Source: JAHEDH01 sp963745865
GTDB taxonomy: Bacteria > Actinomycetota > Acidimicrobiia > Spongiisociales > ZC4RG35
Reading direction: 5' to 3'
Assembly (NCBI GenBank): GCA_963745865.1
Contig: CAVUYZ010000003.1
Location: forward strand, 372,001-436,000
Length of the DNA: 64,000 nucleotides
The translations under genes were made by a program, and so were the position numbers. Shown one piece after another: positions 16,195 through 25,103 of the stretch (the stretch's first letter is position 1; each line of letters starts with the position of its first letter). The notes beneath the pieces are model-generated. The model ran no database searches, was not told the origin of the DNA, and saw nothing but the letters and a program-made list of their open reading frames with translations.

Positions 16195-16854
16195 GTGTCG
16201 GTTGGCGGTGTCCAAGGAATGGATCGTTGGGATCTCTCGACCCGCGTCCAGGCTCCGGGTCTCGACCTGCTGACGGTGCAACCGGGGCGCCCGGTCGAGC
16301 TGTATGGGCCACCCGGGTACGGGCTCACCCGCCTCGGGTATCGGATGTTGGCGGGGCCCTCCCATGTCGCACCGGTGGTGGGGGTGGACGTAAGGGGATG
16401 GATGTCACCACAGGCGGCATGGGAGGCGGGGGTGGTCGTCGATCGGTTCGTGATCGTCAGATGTGATGATCACCGCCTCTGGCCCACGGTCGCTGCCGCA
16501 CTGACAGAAGGAGTCAGGGCAGTGTTCGCCGAGGTTCCCGACGGGGTGCGCGATGCCGACTTGAGGCGTCTTGCCGCCCTGGTGAGGGCAAGGCAGATGC
16601 AGTTGGTGCTGAGGCCGATCGGCAGGCCGTTGCCGTCCGGGGTCGCCCATCTTCGACTGCGAGCGGCCGCGGTCGGATGGGAAGGCCCCGATCGTGGGCA
16701 TGGTCGGCTGCTGAGGCGTCGATTGATCCTCGAGGCATCCGGCAAAGGGGCGTCTGGAATGGTTCAGCGCATCGAAGTGGAGGACGAGGGTGAGGACGCT
16801 CTGCATGTGGTGTCCGGACTGGTCGATAGGCCGGCCCGACGCGCCACCGGATAG
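16195..16854 (+). CDS. imuA': ImuA'-like mutasome accessory protein
   Basis: 219-residue RecA-like protein, the usual partner encoded before ImuB. The mutasome (ImuA', ImuB, DnaE2) carries out error-prone translesion synthesis after DNA damage. Visible features are LDLLTVQPGRPVELYGPPGY (a degenerate P-loop region), APVVGVDVRGWMSPQAAWEAG, and RFVIVRCDDHRLWPTVAAAL. GTG 16195 is chosen because AGGAG (16181-16185) lies nine bases upstream and longer frames would start in or before the LexA box; ATG 16219 is an alternative. The gene runs 65 bases into imuB. Motif identity is moderate, but position and SOS control are strong evidence. Confidence 0.75.
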   Translation: MSVGGVQGMDRWDLSTRVQAPGLDLLTVQPGRPVELYGPPGYGLTRLGYRMLAGPSHVAPVVGVDVRGWMSPQAAWEAGVVVDRFVIVRCDDHRLWPTVAAALTEGVRAVFAEVPDGVRDADLRRLAALVRARQMQLVLRPIGRPLPSGVAHLRLRAAAVGWEGPDRGHGRLLRRRLILEASGKGASGMVQRIEVEDEGEDALHVVSGLVDRPARRATG

Positions 16855-18262
16855 AACGCTCATCGTCATCGGGGCTCCCGAGCGCGGGTCGTCGCGCGTC
16901 GTTGGGGCCTCGCCGTCGGCTCATGCGGCCGGTGTGACGTTGGGGATGCCCCGTCGTGAAGCGGAGGGCCTGTGCCCTGGTTCGGTCGTGCTGGAGCGGG
17001 ATCTGGGGGAGGAGACACGCCGGTTCGAGCCGATCGTGGAGCTCCTGGGTGGGCTGATCCCCCGGGTGGAGGTGTCGGAGCCCGGTCTGGTCTTCATCCC
17101 GCTGGCCGGCGCGGTCCGGTACTACGGGGGCGAGGAGGCGATCGTCGATCTGGTCTCCGGGAAGCTGTCAGCGGAGGGGATCGATCATCGGATCGGTGTG
17201 GCGGACGGCCCGTTCGCGGCGTATTGGGCGGCCCGTGGCCCGGGCGCCGATCCGGTGATCATCATCGACACGCCGGCCTTTCTCTCCGGGTTGGACGTCC
17301 AGGCACTGGGGCACGAGGATCTCATCGCGACCTTCCGTTGGCTCGGGGTCAACACCCTCGGATCCCTGGCCGACCTCCCGCGGGACGCGATCGCTTCCCG
17401 CTTCGGTGACATCGGGCTCGCAGCGCACCGTCTGGCCCACGGTGAGGATCGGATGGTCGACCCCCGCCCGGTTCCTGCCGGATCGGAGGTCGAGGCCGTC
17501 TACGAAGATCCTCTCGAGTCGATGGACCAGGTGGCGTTCGCAGCGAAGGCGTTGGCGGCGCGGCTGATGGAACGTCTCCGACCCCAGGGGATCGCCGCCC
17601 ATCGGATCGAGGTCCTGATGGAGGGGACCGACGGCGTGATCAGGGAGCGGGTCTGGAGATCGGCGGACCCGTTCACCGAATCTTCGCTCTCCGACCGGGT
17701 CTGGTGGCAGCTTCGGGCATGGATGGACGATGATCGGGGGGCGAGACGCGGCATCGCCCGGTTGCGACTGGATCCGTCTGATGTCTCCGGTGACGGCCGT
17801 CAGCTGAGTTTTCTCGTTGACGAGACGTCGAGGGTCGAGGCCGAGCGGGCGCTCGCCAGGGCCCAGGCACTCCTCGGCCCCGATGCCGTCGTCCAGGCCG
17901 TTCCCCAGGGAGGGCGGATGCCTGCAGAGCAGGTGGCGTGGCATCGGTGGGGTGATCCGGCCCAGGTCTCGCTTTCCGCATCGGCCCCCTGGCCGGGAGC
18001 GACTCCTGCACCGACCCCTGCGTTGGTTCCGCCCCGGCCCCGCGAGCTTCAGGTCGAGTGGGACGAAGTCATCCCGGTTCGGGTGAGGCTCAGGGCACGA
18101 TGGGAGCCGGTGTTGACCTGGAGCGGTCCGTGGAGGATCAGCGGGCGCTGGTGGAAGGGCGAGGAGGCATTCGACCGCTATCAGCTCGTGACGTCGGCCG
18201 GGGCGTTCCTCTGTGTTCGTGTCGCTGATGGGTCGACGTATCTGGTGGGGGTGTACGACTAG
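16790..18262 (+). CDS. imuB: ImuB, Y-family polymerase homologue of the mutasome
   Basis: 490-residue Y-family DNA polymerase fold that lacks polymerase activity in studied relatives and links DnaE2 and ImuA' to the sliding clamp. It begins VRTLCMWCPDWSIGRPDAPP, where active Y-family enzymes have the first catalytic Asp in a hxDxDxF context; that acid cluster is absent. GASPSAHAAGVTLGMPRREA corresponds to the fingers, the stretch from RIGVADGPFAAYWAARG onward to the palm/thumb, and LGVNTLGSLADLPRDAIASR to the helix-hairpin-helix. A C-terminal extension with PWPGATPAPTPALVPPRP resembles actinobacterial ImuB tails. The 65-base overlap with imuA' indicates coupled synthesis. Confidence 0.87.
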   Translation: MRTLCMWCPDWSIGRPDAPPDRTLIVIGAPERGSSRVVGASPSAHAAGVTLGMPRREAEGLCPGSVVLERDLGEETRRFEPIVELLGGLIPRVEVSEPGLVFIPLAGAVRYYGGEEAIVDLVSGKLSAEGIDHRIGVADGPFAAYWAARGPGADPVIIIDTPAFLSGLDVQALGHEDLIATFRWLGVNTLGSLADLPRDAIASRFGDIGLAAHRLAHGEDRMVDPRPVPAGSEVEAVYEDPLESMDQVAFAAKALAARLMERLRPQGIAAHRIEVLMEGTDGVIRERVWRSADPFTESSLSDRVWWQLRAWMDDDRGARRGIARLRLDPSDVSGDGRQLSFLVDETSRVEAERALARAQALLGPDAVVQAVPQGGRMPAEQVAWHRWGDPAQVSLSASAPWPGATPAPTPALVPPRPRELQVEWDEVIPVRVRLRARWEPVLTWSGPWRISGRWWKGEEAFDRYQLVTSAGAFLCVRVADGSTYLVGVYD

Positions 18263-18317
18263 GTCTACCTGCTCCCGGTCCGACATCACTTGTCGCGATT
18301 GGTCGCAGCGGCGAACG

Positions 18318-18323
18318 TACGCT
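18318..18323 (+). promoter_or_regulatory. -10 box of the GNAT gene (leaderless type)
   Basis: TACGCT ends six bases before ATG 18330; there is no Shine-Dalgarno. Confidence 0.5.
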
Positions 18324-18329
18324 CCGAGC

Positions 18330-18833
18330 ATGACTGACGCTGCAGTTCGCCCCGCTCTCCCGACCGACCTCGAGGCGATGCTGGCGATCTACCGCCCGAT
18401 CGTGACAGAGACGGCGATCTCCTTCGAGACCTCTCCGCCCGGAATCGAGGAGCTCGGCCGACGGCTCAACGCGGTCACCGTGCATGATCCGTGGCTGGTG
18501 GCCGACGTTCTCGGCGACGTCGTCGGCTACGCATACGCGGCTCCCTTCAAAGCGCGCCCCGCATATGCATCGACCAGGGAGACGACGGTGTACGTCCATC
18601 GCGACCATCGATCGACGGGCCTCGGATCCATGCTTCTCGGGTCGGTGCTCGATCTCCTCGCTGCTCGCGGAGATCATCGGGCCGTGGCGTTCATCACTCT
18701 GCCCAATGCACCGAGCGTCGCGTTACATGAGCGTCTCGGCTACTCGCACATCGGCACACTCCAGGAGGTCGGTCGCAAGTTCGACCGGTGGCACGATGTC
18801 GGCATCTGGGAACTCGACATCACCCGGCGGTGA
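18330..18833 (+). CDS. GNAT acetyltransferase, phosphinothricin acetyltransferase-like
   Basis: 167-residue GNAT enzyme. It begins VRPALPTDLEAMLAIYRPIV, then ETAISFETSPPG, the pattern of the PAT/Bar/YncA group that N-acetylates phosphinothricin-like or methionine-derivative amines. The acetyl-CoA loop is VYVHRDHRSTGLGSMLLGSV (RxxGxG/A form), followed by ITLPNAPSVALHERLGYSHI and GRKFDRWHDVGIWEL. The in-frame sequence upstream of 18330 overlaps imuB and lacks the motif. Substrate class is inferred from the family; the natural substrate is uncertain. Confidence 0.85.
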   Translation: MTDAAVRPALPTDLEAMLAIYRPIVTETAISFETSPPGIEELGRRLNAVTVHDPWLVADVLGDVVGYAYAAPFKARPAYASTRETTVYVHRDHRSTGLGSMLLGSVLDLLAARGDHRAVAFITLPNAPSVALHERLGYSHIGTLQEVGRKFDRWHDVGIWELDITRR

Positions 18834-18878
18834 TCGGGCGTAGTCCATCAGCGGGTGAGTCGGACGCCGCCCGGTGGG

Positions 18879-19601
18879 TCAATCCTCGTCGAGCATCACA
18901 ACGATCCGCTCGAAGGTCTGGTCACGCAACGCAGTGATCGGAACATCCTTCGTCTCGGCGATCGGATCGCCGATCTGGACCGTCACGGTCCTGTGGCGTT
19001 TCACTTTGATCGTGCCCGGCGACACGACCTCACGAGTTCCCGAGATCGCAACCGGCACGATCGGCATCCCCGACCCCGAGGCGATCGCGAAGGCGCCCTT
19101 CTTGAACGGCTTGATGTCCCCATCCCGGCTCCTGGTGCCCTCGGCGTAGATCATCAAGGAGTGGTTGCGCGATCGAACGAGGTCCGCCTGACGGTTGATG
19201 GTGTCGATCGCCCGGACGTGCGCCGCCCGATCGACCTCGACCATTCCGGTTGCTCGCATCGCCTGCGACAACAACGGGTATCTGAACAGCTCCTTCTTCG
19301 CCAGGAATCTGATGGGCACGGGTAGCGCCGCCAGACAGATCATGATGTCGTAGTTCGAGAGATGGTTGGCGACGACGACATAGCTCGTCTTCGGGTCGAG
19401 GCTCTCGCCACCCCGCACGCGCAGGTCGATCCGCGTGAGCCGGATCCAGCTGTTGGCCCAGCTGCGCAGCAGTCGGTCGACGGATGCGGCGGCCGGGTTC
19501 CGACTCCCCACGACACCGATGATGGTGGCGTAGATGCCGGTGCCGACCAGACCGATCGGCACCACGGCCCAGGACCAGAACAGTTCGGTGAGTCTCCGCA
19601 T
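18879..19601 (-). CDS. 1-acyl-sn-glycerol-3-phosphate acyltransferase-like protein
   Basis: 240-residue PlsC-type acyltransferase, which transfers an acyl chain to lysophosphatidate in phospholipid synthesis. An N-terminal hydrophobic segment (WAVVPIGLVGTGIYATIIGV) anchors it in the membrane. The catalytic HX4D motif is NHLSNYD, the glycerophosphate motif is YAEGTRSRDGDIKPFKKGAF, and IVPVAISGTREVV is block IV. ATG 19601 is chosen because it starts right before the membrane segment and lies eight bases after TAGATT; the open frame extends upstream into the divergent 5-FCL gene. Confidence 0.87.
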   Translation of the reverse strand: MRRLTELFWSWAVVPIGLVGTGIYATIIGVVGSRNPAAASVDRLLRSWANSWIRLTRIDLRVRGGESLDPKTSYVVVANHLSNYDIMICLAALPVPIRFLAKKELFRYPLLSQAMRATGMVEVDRAAHVRAIDTINRQADLVRSRNHSLMIYAEGTRSRDGDIKPFKKGAFAIASGSGMPIVPVAISGTREVVSPGTIKVKRHRTVTVQIGDPIAETKDVPITALRDQTFERIVVMLDED

Positions 19602-19609
19602 CACCGCCG

Positions 19610-19615
19610 AATCTA
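19610..19615 (-). promoter_or_regulatory. -10 box of the plsC-like gene
   Basis: TAGATT on the minus strand ends eight bases before the start codon at 19601. It is back to back with the 5-FCL promoter. Confidence 0.45.
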
Positions 19616-19619
19616 GACG

Positions 19620-19625
19620 TACCCT
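19620..19625 (+). promoter_or_regulatory. -10 box of the 5-FCL gene (leaderless type)
   Basis: TACCCT ends six bases before ATG 19632. The two divergent start codons are only 30 bases apart, so each promoter's -35 region lies inside or at the edge of the opposite gene. Confidence 0.5.
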
Positions 19626-19631
19626 TCCCCG

Positions 19632-20183
19632 ATGGCTGACAAGGCACAGCTCAGGAAGTTGGCCCGGATGCTCTCTCCGGCGACCGGAGCCGAACAGCGG
19701 GCGATCGTCGATCGATTGGCGGATGCGCTTCCCGGGACCGGCACCGTGTGCGTGTTCCGGCCCATGCCCGGCGAAGTCGACCCGACGGGCCTGATGGAGC
19801 TGCATCCGCATTCGGAGTACGTCACGACGAGGACCGGCGACAACCTCAGGTTGACCGTGCATCCCGTCGACGCCGAGATGGAGCTGCACCACTTCGGCTA
19901 TGAGCAGCCGGTCGCTGGATCACCGGAAGTCGATCCGGTCGCGGTCGATGTCTTCTGCGTGCCGGGTCTCGCCTTCGACGAGTCGGGAGGTCGGCTCGGT
20001 CACGGCGCCGGCTACTACGACCGGCTCCTCGCCAGGGCCAGGCCCGACGCGATCATCGCCGCGGTCACGCTGGAGCGGCGCATCTTTCCTCGAATCCCGA
20101 CGGACGAATTCGACGTTCCGATGGACGTCGTGGTCACCGAGGAGCGCATCATTCGCCCTCGAACCGGGGTAGATGAGGCTTGA
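19632..20183 (+). CDS. 5-formyltetrahydrofolate cyclo-ligase
   Basis: 183-residue 5-FCL, which uses ATP to convert 5-formyltetrahydrofolate to 5,10-methenyltetrahydrofolate. It begins MADKAQLRKLARMLSPATGA; the helical opening is usual for the family. The strongest signature is VPGLAFDESGGRLGHGAGYY followed by DRLLAR, the ATP/folate-binding loop. IPTDEFDVPMDVVVTEERII is the conserved C-terminal end. It overlaps the 3' end of the convergent SGNH gene by 35 bases. Confidence 0.9.
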   Translation: MADKAQLRKLARMLSPATGAEQRAIVDRLADALPGTGTVCVFRPMPGEVDPTGLMELHPHSEYVTTRTGDNLRLTVHPVDAEMELHHFGYEQPVAGSPEVDPVAVDVFCVPGLAFDESGGRLGHGAGYYDRLLARARPDAIIAAVTLERRIFPRIPTDEFDVPMDVVVTEERIIRPRTGVDEA

Positions 20184-20916
20184 TGGCTGTCACTGCCACG
20201 TCGGCCCACTGGCGATGGCCGTCAGGTCCGGGGTGGAACAGGTCTGCGGAGAACATCGTTGGGTCCGAGAACACGGTTTCACGCACATCCCACTGATCGG
20301 CCTTGAAGACGCCGTGACGACGCGCGACCTCGGCATGGATCTCGTCGAACCGTTGCGCCCTGCGGCGCATCAGATCCGACAGGGGAGGCAGCAGCCGCGG
20401 AATCGTTCCGAGGTCGCCAACCCCGCTCAGAATCACGATCGATCGGGTGGCGGCGAGCGCGGCTGTGAGCTTGGAGAGGTCGCGTTCGAACGCGGAGGGG
20501 CGAACTCCTCGTAACGCATCGTTGCCGCCGACCGAGACCATCACCAGATCGGGATCGAGAGCCAGCATCGGCTCCAATTGCTCCTCGAGCAGATGTGCCA
20601 CGCGAGCGCCTCCGACTGCAACGGACGAGATCGTGACGCGGAATCCCTCCGCAGCGATGTCGCGGGCAGCTTGCTGCACCCAGATCTCGTCGGCGCTTGC
20701 CAGCCCGGGTCCGGTGCAACTGCTATCGCCCATCACCCCGATGTGCAGTGGGGTGGCGTCATCCGGTCCGAACGAGCCGGACGCATCAAACTCTTCGAGC
20801 GATGGCGACGGGCGCAGGACCGCATAGGCGACCTCGCCGACGAGGACACCGGCGGCAGCCAGCCCGGCGGTGCGGAGTGACTTTGTCGATGGCAGGTTGG
20901 GTGAGTTCATGTTCAC
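20149..20916 (-). CDS. SGNH/GDSL-family hydrolase, N-terminally anchored
   Basis: 255-residue SGNH hydrolase. An N-terminal hydrophobic stretch (SLRTAGLAAAGVLVGEVAYA) suggests export or membrane anchoring. Block I is IGVMGDSSCTGPG with the nucleophile Ser, block II has Gly in VAVGGARVAHL, block III is VSVGGNDALRG with the oxyanion Asn, and block V is SADLFHPGPDGHRQWAD with catalytic Asp and His. Such enzymes deacylate lipids or sugars; the substrate cannot be inferred. It diverges from the LLM oxidoreductase, with 46 bases between starts. Confidence 0.85.
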   Translation of the reverse strand: MNMNSPNLPSTKSLRTAGLAAAGVLVGEVAYAVLRPSPSLEEFDASGSFGPDDATPLHIGVMGDSSCTGPGLASADEIWVQQAARDIAAEGFRVTISSVAVGGARVAHLLEEQLEPMLALDPDLVMVSVGGNDALRGVRPSAFERDLSKLTAALAATRSIVILSGVGDLGTIPRLLPPLSDLMRRRAQRFDEIHAEVARRHGVFKADQWDVRETVFSDPTMFSADLFHPGPDGHRQWADVAVTAIKPHLPRFEGE

Positions 20917-20962
20917 GGTCCAGTATGTTCATTCCCCGGCTGTAGACGAGGAGAAACCCGCA

Positions 20963-21994
20963 GTGAATCTCGACATCAACGTCGGCTATTTCGCCATCAT
21001 GGTCGCTCGCCAACCCGAATTGCTACGCCGCGCCGAACAGCTCGGATACCGCTGCGTCTGGGCAGCCGAAGCGTACGGTTCGGACGCCGCGACCCCACTT
21101 GCCGCCATCGGGGCCCAGACCTCGACCCTCGAGATCGGATCAGCGATCTTCCAGATGCCGGCCCGCACACCGGCGATGACCGCGATGACAGCAGCCACGC
21201 TCGACGACCTCACGGGCGGGAGATTCCGCCTCGGTCTCGGTCTGAGCGGTCCGCAGGTGGTCGAAGGCTGGCACGGTGTTCCGTACGGTCGCCCGCTTAC
21301 GCGTACGAGGGAGTACGTGTCAATCGTCCGGGCGATCCTCGCCCGAAACGGGCCGTTGACCCACGATGGGGTCGAATACCAGATCCCGTACCGGGGTGAC
21401 GGGGCGACCGGTCTCGGCAAGCCGCTCAAGTTGATCGGGTCCGCCCATCCCGACATCCCCGTGTATCTGGCTGCCATCGGGCCGCAGAACGTGGCGTTGT
21501 CTGCCGAGATCGCAGACGGATGGCTACCGATCTTCTGGTCGCCCGAGCGGGCGCCGCAGGCCTTTGCCGAGTCGCTCGATCTCGGGTTCTCGCGATCGGG
21601 GGAGTCGGGAAAGGCGGATCGTTTCGACATCGTCCCGACGGTCACCGTGATCGTCTCGGACGACCTCGAGGCGGCGAGGGCGCAGATCCGACCCCAGTTG
21701 GCGCTGTACATCGGTGGGATGGGCTCAAAGGGCAAGAACTTCTACAACGATCTCACCGTGAGATACGGATTCGAGGAGGCAGCGGAGCGTATCCAGGATC
21801 TCTACCTCGGAGGCGAGAAGGAAGCCGCAGCGGCCGCCGTTCCCGACGAGCTCATCGATGAAGTGGCGCTCATCGGCCCGAAGAGCCGGATCGCCGAGCG
21901 GCTCGAACGCTGGACCGGGTCTCGGGTCTCGACCATCGCCGTCGCAGCCATGGATCCCGCTGCATATGAAGTGATGGCCGAGCTGGCGCTCTGA
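20963..21994 (+). CDS. LLM-class F420-dependent oxidoreductase
   Basis: 343-residue luciferase-like TIM-barrel oxidoreductase. Landmarks are LDINVGYFAIMVARQPELLR, the cofactor-region segment YRCVWAAEAYGSDAATPLAA, MTAMTAATLDDLTGGRFRLG, and DIPVYLAAIGPQNVALSAEI followed by ADGWLP. Members of this group in actinobacteria use coenzyme F420, and cofG/cofH for F420 synthesis are in the same window. GTG 20963 follows GAGGAG (20948-20953) by nine bases and precedes the conserved start. The substrate is unknown. The stop lies within a hairpin shared with the convergent protease gene. Confidence 0.87.
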   Translation: MNLDINVGYFAIMVARQPELLRRAEQLGYRCVWAAEAYGSDAATPLAAIGAQTSTLEIGSAIFQMPARTPAMTAMTAATLDDLTGGRFRLGLGLSGPQVVEGWHGVPYGRPLTRTREYVSIVRAILARNGPLTHDGVEYQIPYRGDGATGLGKPLKLIGSAHPDIPVYLAAIGPQNVALSAEIADGWLPIFWSPERAPQAFAESLDLGFSRSGESGKADRFDIVPTVTVIVSDDLEAARAQIRPQLALYIGGMGSKGKNFYNDLTVRYGFEEAAERIQDLYLGGEKEAAAAAVPDELIDEVALIGPKSRIAERLERWTGSRVSTIAVAAMDPAAYEVMAELAL

Positions 21995-22011
21995 GCCCTG
22001 CCCGGGCTCAG
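21991..22011. terminator. hairpin containing both convergent stop codons
   Basis: CTGAGCCC-TGCCC-GGGCTCAG forms an 8-bp stem. The TGA of the LLM gene (21992-21994) is in one arm and the stop of the protease gene (22008-22010) in the other, so it may terminate both. Confidence 0.6.
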
Positions 22012-23349
22012 GGGGCGACTGTGACAGCGTATGCGCCGGGGCCGAACTGGGTCTCGTCGTAGACGGCCACGACGTGCGTCCCTGCCTGGCGGGCGGTGTA
22101 CGACAAACGGGCGTCCGAGCCCAGGACCCCACCGGCTCCATCCGAGCTGCTCTCGGCATCGGGCCCGTCCGAGCGCATCGACCGGTCCGATGAACACGGC
22201 CATGTCGGCGTTGGGCGACGATGCCGTAACGATGATCGACTCTCCTTCCGTGAGTTCGATCGTGTACCAGTCCAGGTCCCCGGGGTGATCGATGTTGCCG
22301 AACACGAGATCGCCGCGTCTGAGCTCTCGACCGCGATCTGGGTCGGTCAGTCGCTCCAGCGTCGGCTCGCCGCTGAGTTCGATCACCGATCCGGCCGCCG
22401 AGCCGGGGACGAGGGTGGCGAAGTGCGGGCCGGAGAGCGCAGGAACGAATGCCATCGTCGATCCATCGAGCGTTGCTTCGAGAAAGCCGTCGGGACCGAC
22501 GATGCTCCCTTCGAGCAGGCCCTGCGTGTTGGTGTTGAGAGCGACGTCGGTACCGGCGGTCGCCTCGAACACCCATGAGACCTCATCGAGGAGATTGCGC
22601 GTCGTGGCAGCGGGTTCGGGGCCGGCGATCAGGTCGGCGGTCCATCTGTCGCCGAGGCCCTCGATGTCGAGGCCGTCCACCATCGCCTCGACTCGATCGG
22701 CGAGGTTGTCGGCAGCGAGGGCGAGTGCCCCTCTGTCTCCGAGCTCGATCCCGGTGATCCCGATCAGATGGCCGACACCGTCGACGAGGGCTCCGCCGCT
22801 GTGTCCGCCTGCGGCGACGGCGTCGCTCTCGAGGTAGTCGAGCCCGGCTTCGACCCAGGATCGCGATCCGAGGAGTGTCCCTGACTCGATCGTCGGGCCT
22901 GTCTCGGCCGCTGCGGGAAAGCCGACCAGGTACACGGGGTCTCCAATGGGGGGCGGTGGCGCTCCGGTCAGGGGGATCAGCGGCTCGTCGAGCGTCGTCA
23001 GGTCGATCACGGCGAGATCCGCCACCCAATCCACCGCGATCACCTCCCGGCCGGGGGAGGTCGTTCCGTCCGGGAATCGCACGTCGACCGCTCGATACGG
23101 CCAGACCACATGTGCGGTCGTGACGAGCACGGGGCCGGGCAGCACGATGCCTGAGCCGGTCGCCAGCGGCGTCTCGATGAGGGCGAGCGAGTGACCGACC
23201 TGTTCGACGAGTTGGTCCATCGACAGGCGAGTGCCGATGGCGGGTTGCTGCTGCTCTGCGGTCCCGTCGGCCGATCGATCGAGACGGGAGCACCCGGTGA
23301 CGGCCATGACGACGACGGCAACACCGATCAGGACTCGGCCGTGGCTCAT
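22008..23349 (-). CDS. secreted trypsin-like serine protease with PPC-like C-terminus, one frameshift
   Basis: Lipoprotein-type signal (LIGVAVVVMAVTGCS) followed by a trypsin-2/DegP-like domain: His in GPVLVTTAHVVWP, Asp in VDWVADLAVIDL, Ser in AVAAGGHSGGALVDGVG. After a middle region comes a bacterial pre-peptidase-like beta-sandwich (VFGNIDHPGDLDWYTIELTE, ADMAVFIGPVDAL). Near 22165-22180 one surplus base separates this from SDGPDAESSSDGAGGV, YTARQAGTHVVAVYDE and a TGA at 22010-22008. The uncorrected frame runs over 200 bases into the LLM gene with low-complexity sequence. Corrected length is 446 residues. TAGTCT lies six bases before the ATG. Confidence 0.82.
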
Positions 23350-23355
23350 CGGATG

Positions 23356-23361
23356 AGACTA
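23356..23361 (-). promoter_or_regulatory. -10 box of the protease gene (leaderless type)
   Basis: TAGTCT on the minus strand ends six bases before ATG 23349; there is no Shine-Dalgarno. Confidence 0.5.
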
Positions 23362-23491
23362 CGGCGGCTGTGACGGCGTAGCGTCATCTGGGAGGAGACT
23401 GCCGGCTCGTGGCTGGACGAGTGTCGGGATATCCTGAAACACACTGCTTGAGTCAACACGAATCCGGTCGACTGGTGAGGGGCCAGGAACT

Positions 23492-25054
23492 ATGCGCAGC
23501 GAGCCAAAGGATCCCATGATCACCTCGGAGTCGACCCCGTCCGTCCTCGGAGGCGAAGTACTCAGAAGGATCGGGCATTCCCTCAGATCTCCTCTCAGCG
23601 AGATCGCCATCACCGCCCGGCTCATGCTCGGCGACGGTGTCGACGTGGAGCAGCGTCGGAACCTGGCGCGCATCGAGGACTCCGCCGACCAGATCCTCGA
23701 CGTACTCAACGACCTTCTCGACGTGGCTGAGTTGGACACCGGCAACCTCTTGATCCAGGAGGTTGCGTTTCGGCTGCCCGACGTGATCAGGGAGGCCGTG
23801 CGATCTCAGCGGATCCTGGCCGAGGAACGCTCGATTCCACTCACGGTTCACGGTCTCAGCGCGCTCCCAACCGACCTGATCGGCGATCCCGGCCGGATTC
23901 GCCAGGTCCTCGGGCATCTGATCGCCGATTCGGTCAGCGCCGTCTCGCACGGCAAGGTCCAGGTGGCTGCCCAGCTCGTCGAGCACACGACGGACGCAGC
24001 CGTCGTGCGGTTCGGTGTCCGTCGATCCGGGGCGGCGCTCACACCATCGCAGGTCGCAGACATCGAATCTCCGTTCAGCCACTCCCTCACGTCGGGCCAG
24101 ACCTCGGGAATGGGCCTTGCCATCGCATCGAAGATCGTCGAAGCGATGGGTGGCACATTGACGGCGGTCGACCCCCTCGGCGCCGATCCGATCATCGAGT
24201 TCACCCTCACGATGGCGCGGGCGACGGCCGGCGACGAGCTGAGCGGTGCCCCTGCCGCCTCCAACACCTGGATCGCGATCGTGGCGGACAACGCCGCGGT
24301 CGGCGCCTCGTTCGTCGACTCGCTGAGGGTTGACTCGTTCGAGCCGACGCTGTACGAATCGATCCCGATCGCCACGACTGCCATCTCGATGTCGGATGAC
24401 CCGTCCGACACGCCGGCTGTCGTGGTGCTGGCCCCCTCCGGCGACCCGTTCGAAGCAGCCGAGCGAGCCGCGGCATCGAAGGCTCTCCGCAAGCCGCCGA
24501 TGCTGCTCGTCGTCCCCAACGGGCAACGCGGCGATGCAGAGCGGTGCGCGCGGCTCGGGATCGACGGGTATCTCCCGCAGCCGGCGAGCTCAGTCGACCT
24601 CATCGACGCCGTGAGGATGCTCGCAGTCCGCCACGCCCACGACGGCCCCCTGATCACCCGTCACTGGCTTCGAGAGCACCGCCGTCCCCTCCGGATCCTG
24701 GTCGCCGACGATTCGCCGACCGGGCGCGCCGTCGTCATGCGGTCGCTCGAGCGGATCGGGCACACAACCGAGGCAGCCGTCGACGGGCGCCAGGCGGTCG
24801 ACCTGACGAAAGAGCAGGCATTCGATGTGGTGCTCATGGACATGGAGATGCCCGAGATGGACGGGATCGAGGCCACGAAAGCGATCCGGAACCTGTCAGG
24901 ACCGATCTCGCACACGCCGATCATCGGCGTCTCGGCCCACGCCTTCAGCGCTGACCGTGATGCGTGCCTCGCTGCGGGCATGAATGAGCACTTCACCAAG
25001 CCGTTTCGGATCGAGGAGCTGCAGGTGGCTCTCGAGCGCCTGGTGGAGTCCTGA
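23492..25054 (+). CDS. cytoplasmic hybrid histidine kinase/response regulator
   Basis: 520 residues with no membrane segment and no recognisable sensor domain. HisKA near residues 20-85 has the H-box VLRRIGHSLRSPLSEIAITA. The ATPase domain follows (IGDPGRIRQVLGHLIADSVS, SGMGLAIASKIVEAMGG); its N-box reads HLIADS where NLxxNA is expected, so activity is in doubt. Residues about 255-375 look like a receiver without an acceptor Asp (VVVLAPSGD). The last domain is a full receiver: ILVADDSPTGRAV, VVLMDMEMPEMDG with acceptor Asp, and HFTKPFRIEEL. AGGA precedes the ATG. An input may come through a partner protein. Confidence 0.85.
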   Translation: MRSEPKDPMITSESTPSVLGGEVLRRIGHSLRSPLSEIAITARLMLGDGVDVEQRRNLARIEDSADQILDVLNDLLDVAELDTGNLLIQEVAFRLPDVIREAVRSQRILAEERSIPLTVHGLSALPTDLIGDPGRIRQVLGHLIADSVSAVSHGKVQVAAQLVEHTTDAAVVRFGVRRSGAALTPSQVADIESPFSHSLTSGQTSGMGLAIASKIVEAMGGTLTAVDPLGADPIIEFTLTMARATAGDELSGAPAASNTWIAIVADNAAVGASFVDSLRVDSFEPTLYESIPIATTAISMSDDPSDTPAVVVLAPSGDPFEAAERAAASKALRKPPMLLVVPNGQRGDAERCARLGIDGYLPQPASSVDLIDAVRMLAVRHAHDGPLITRHWLREHRRPLRILVADDSPTGRAVVMRSLERIGHTTEAAVDGRQAVDLTKEQAFDVVLMDMEMPEMDGIEATKAIRNLSGPISHTPIIGVSAHAFSADRDACLAAGMNEHFTKPFRIEELQVALERLVES

Positions 25055-25103
25055 AGCCGGGTTCTCGACTTCGTGTCGGAAATACCGGTAGTCTGCCGTT
25101 CCG

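Noticed and set aside
21725..22576. Long minus-strand frame through the LLM gene end and the protease gene
   Set aside because: Compositional shadow of the high-GC coding strand; only its stretch past the protease frameshift coincides with the real protease reading.
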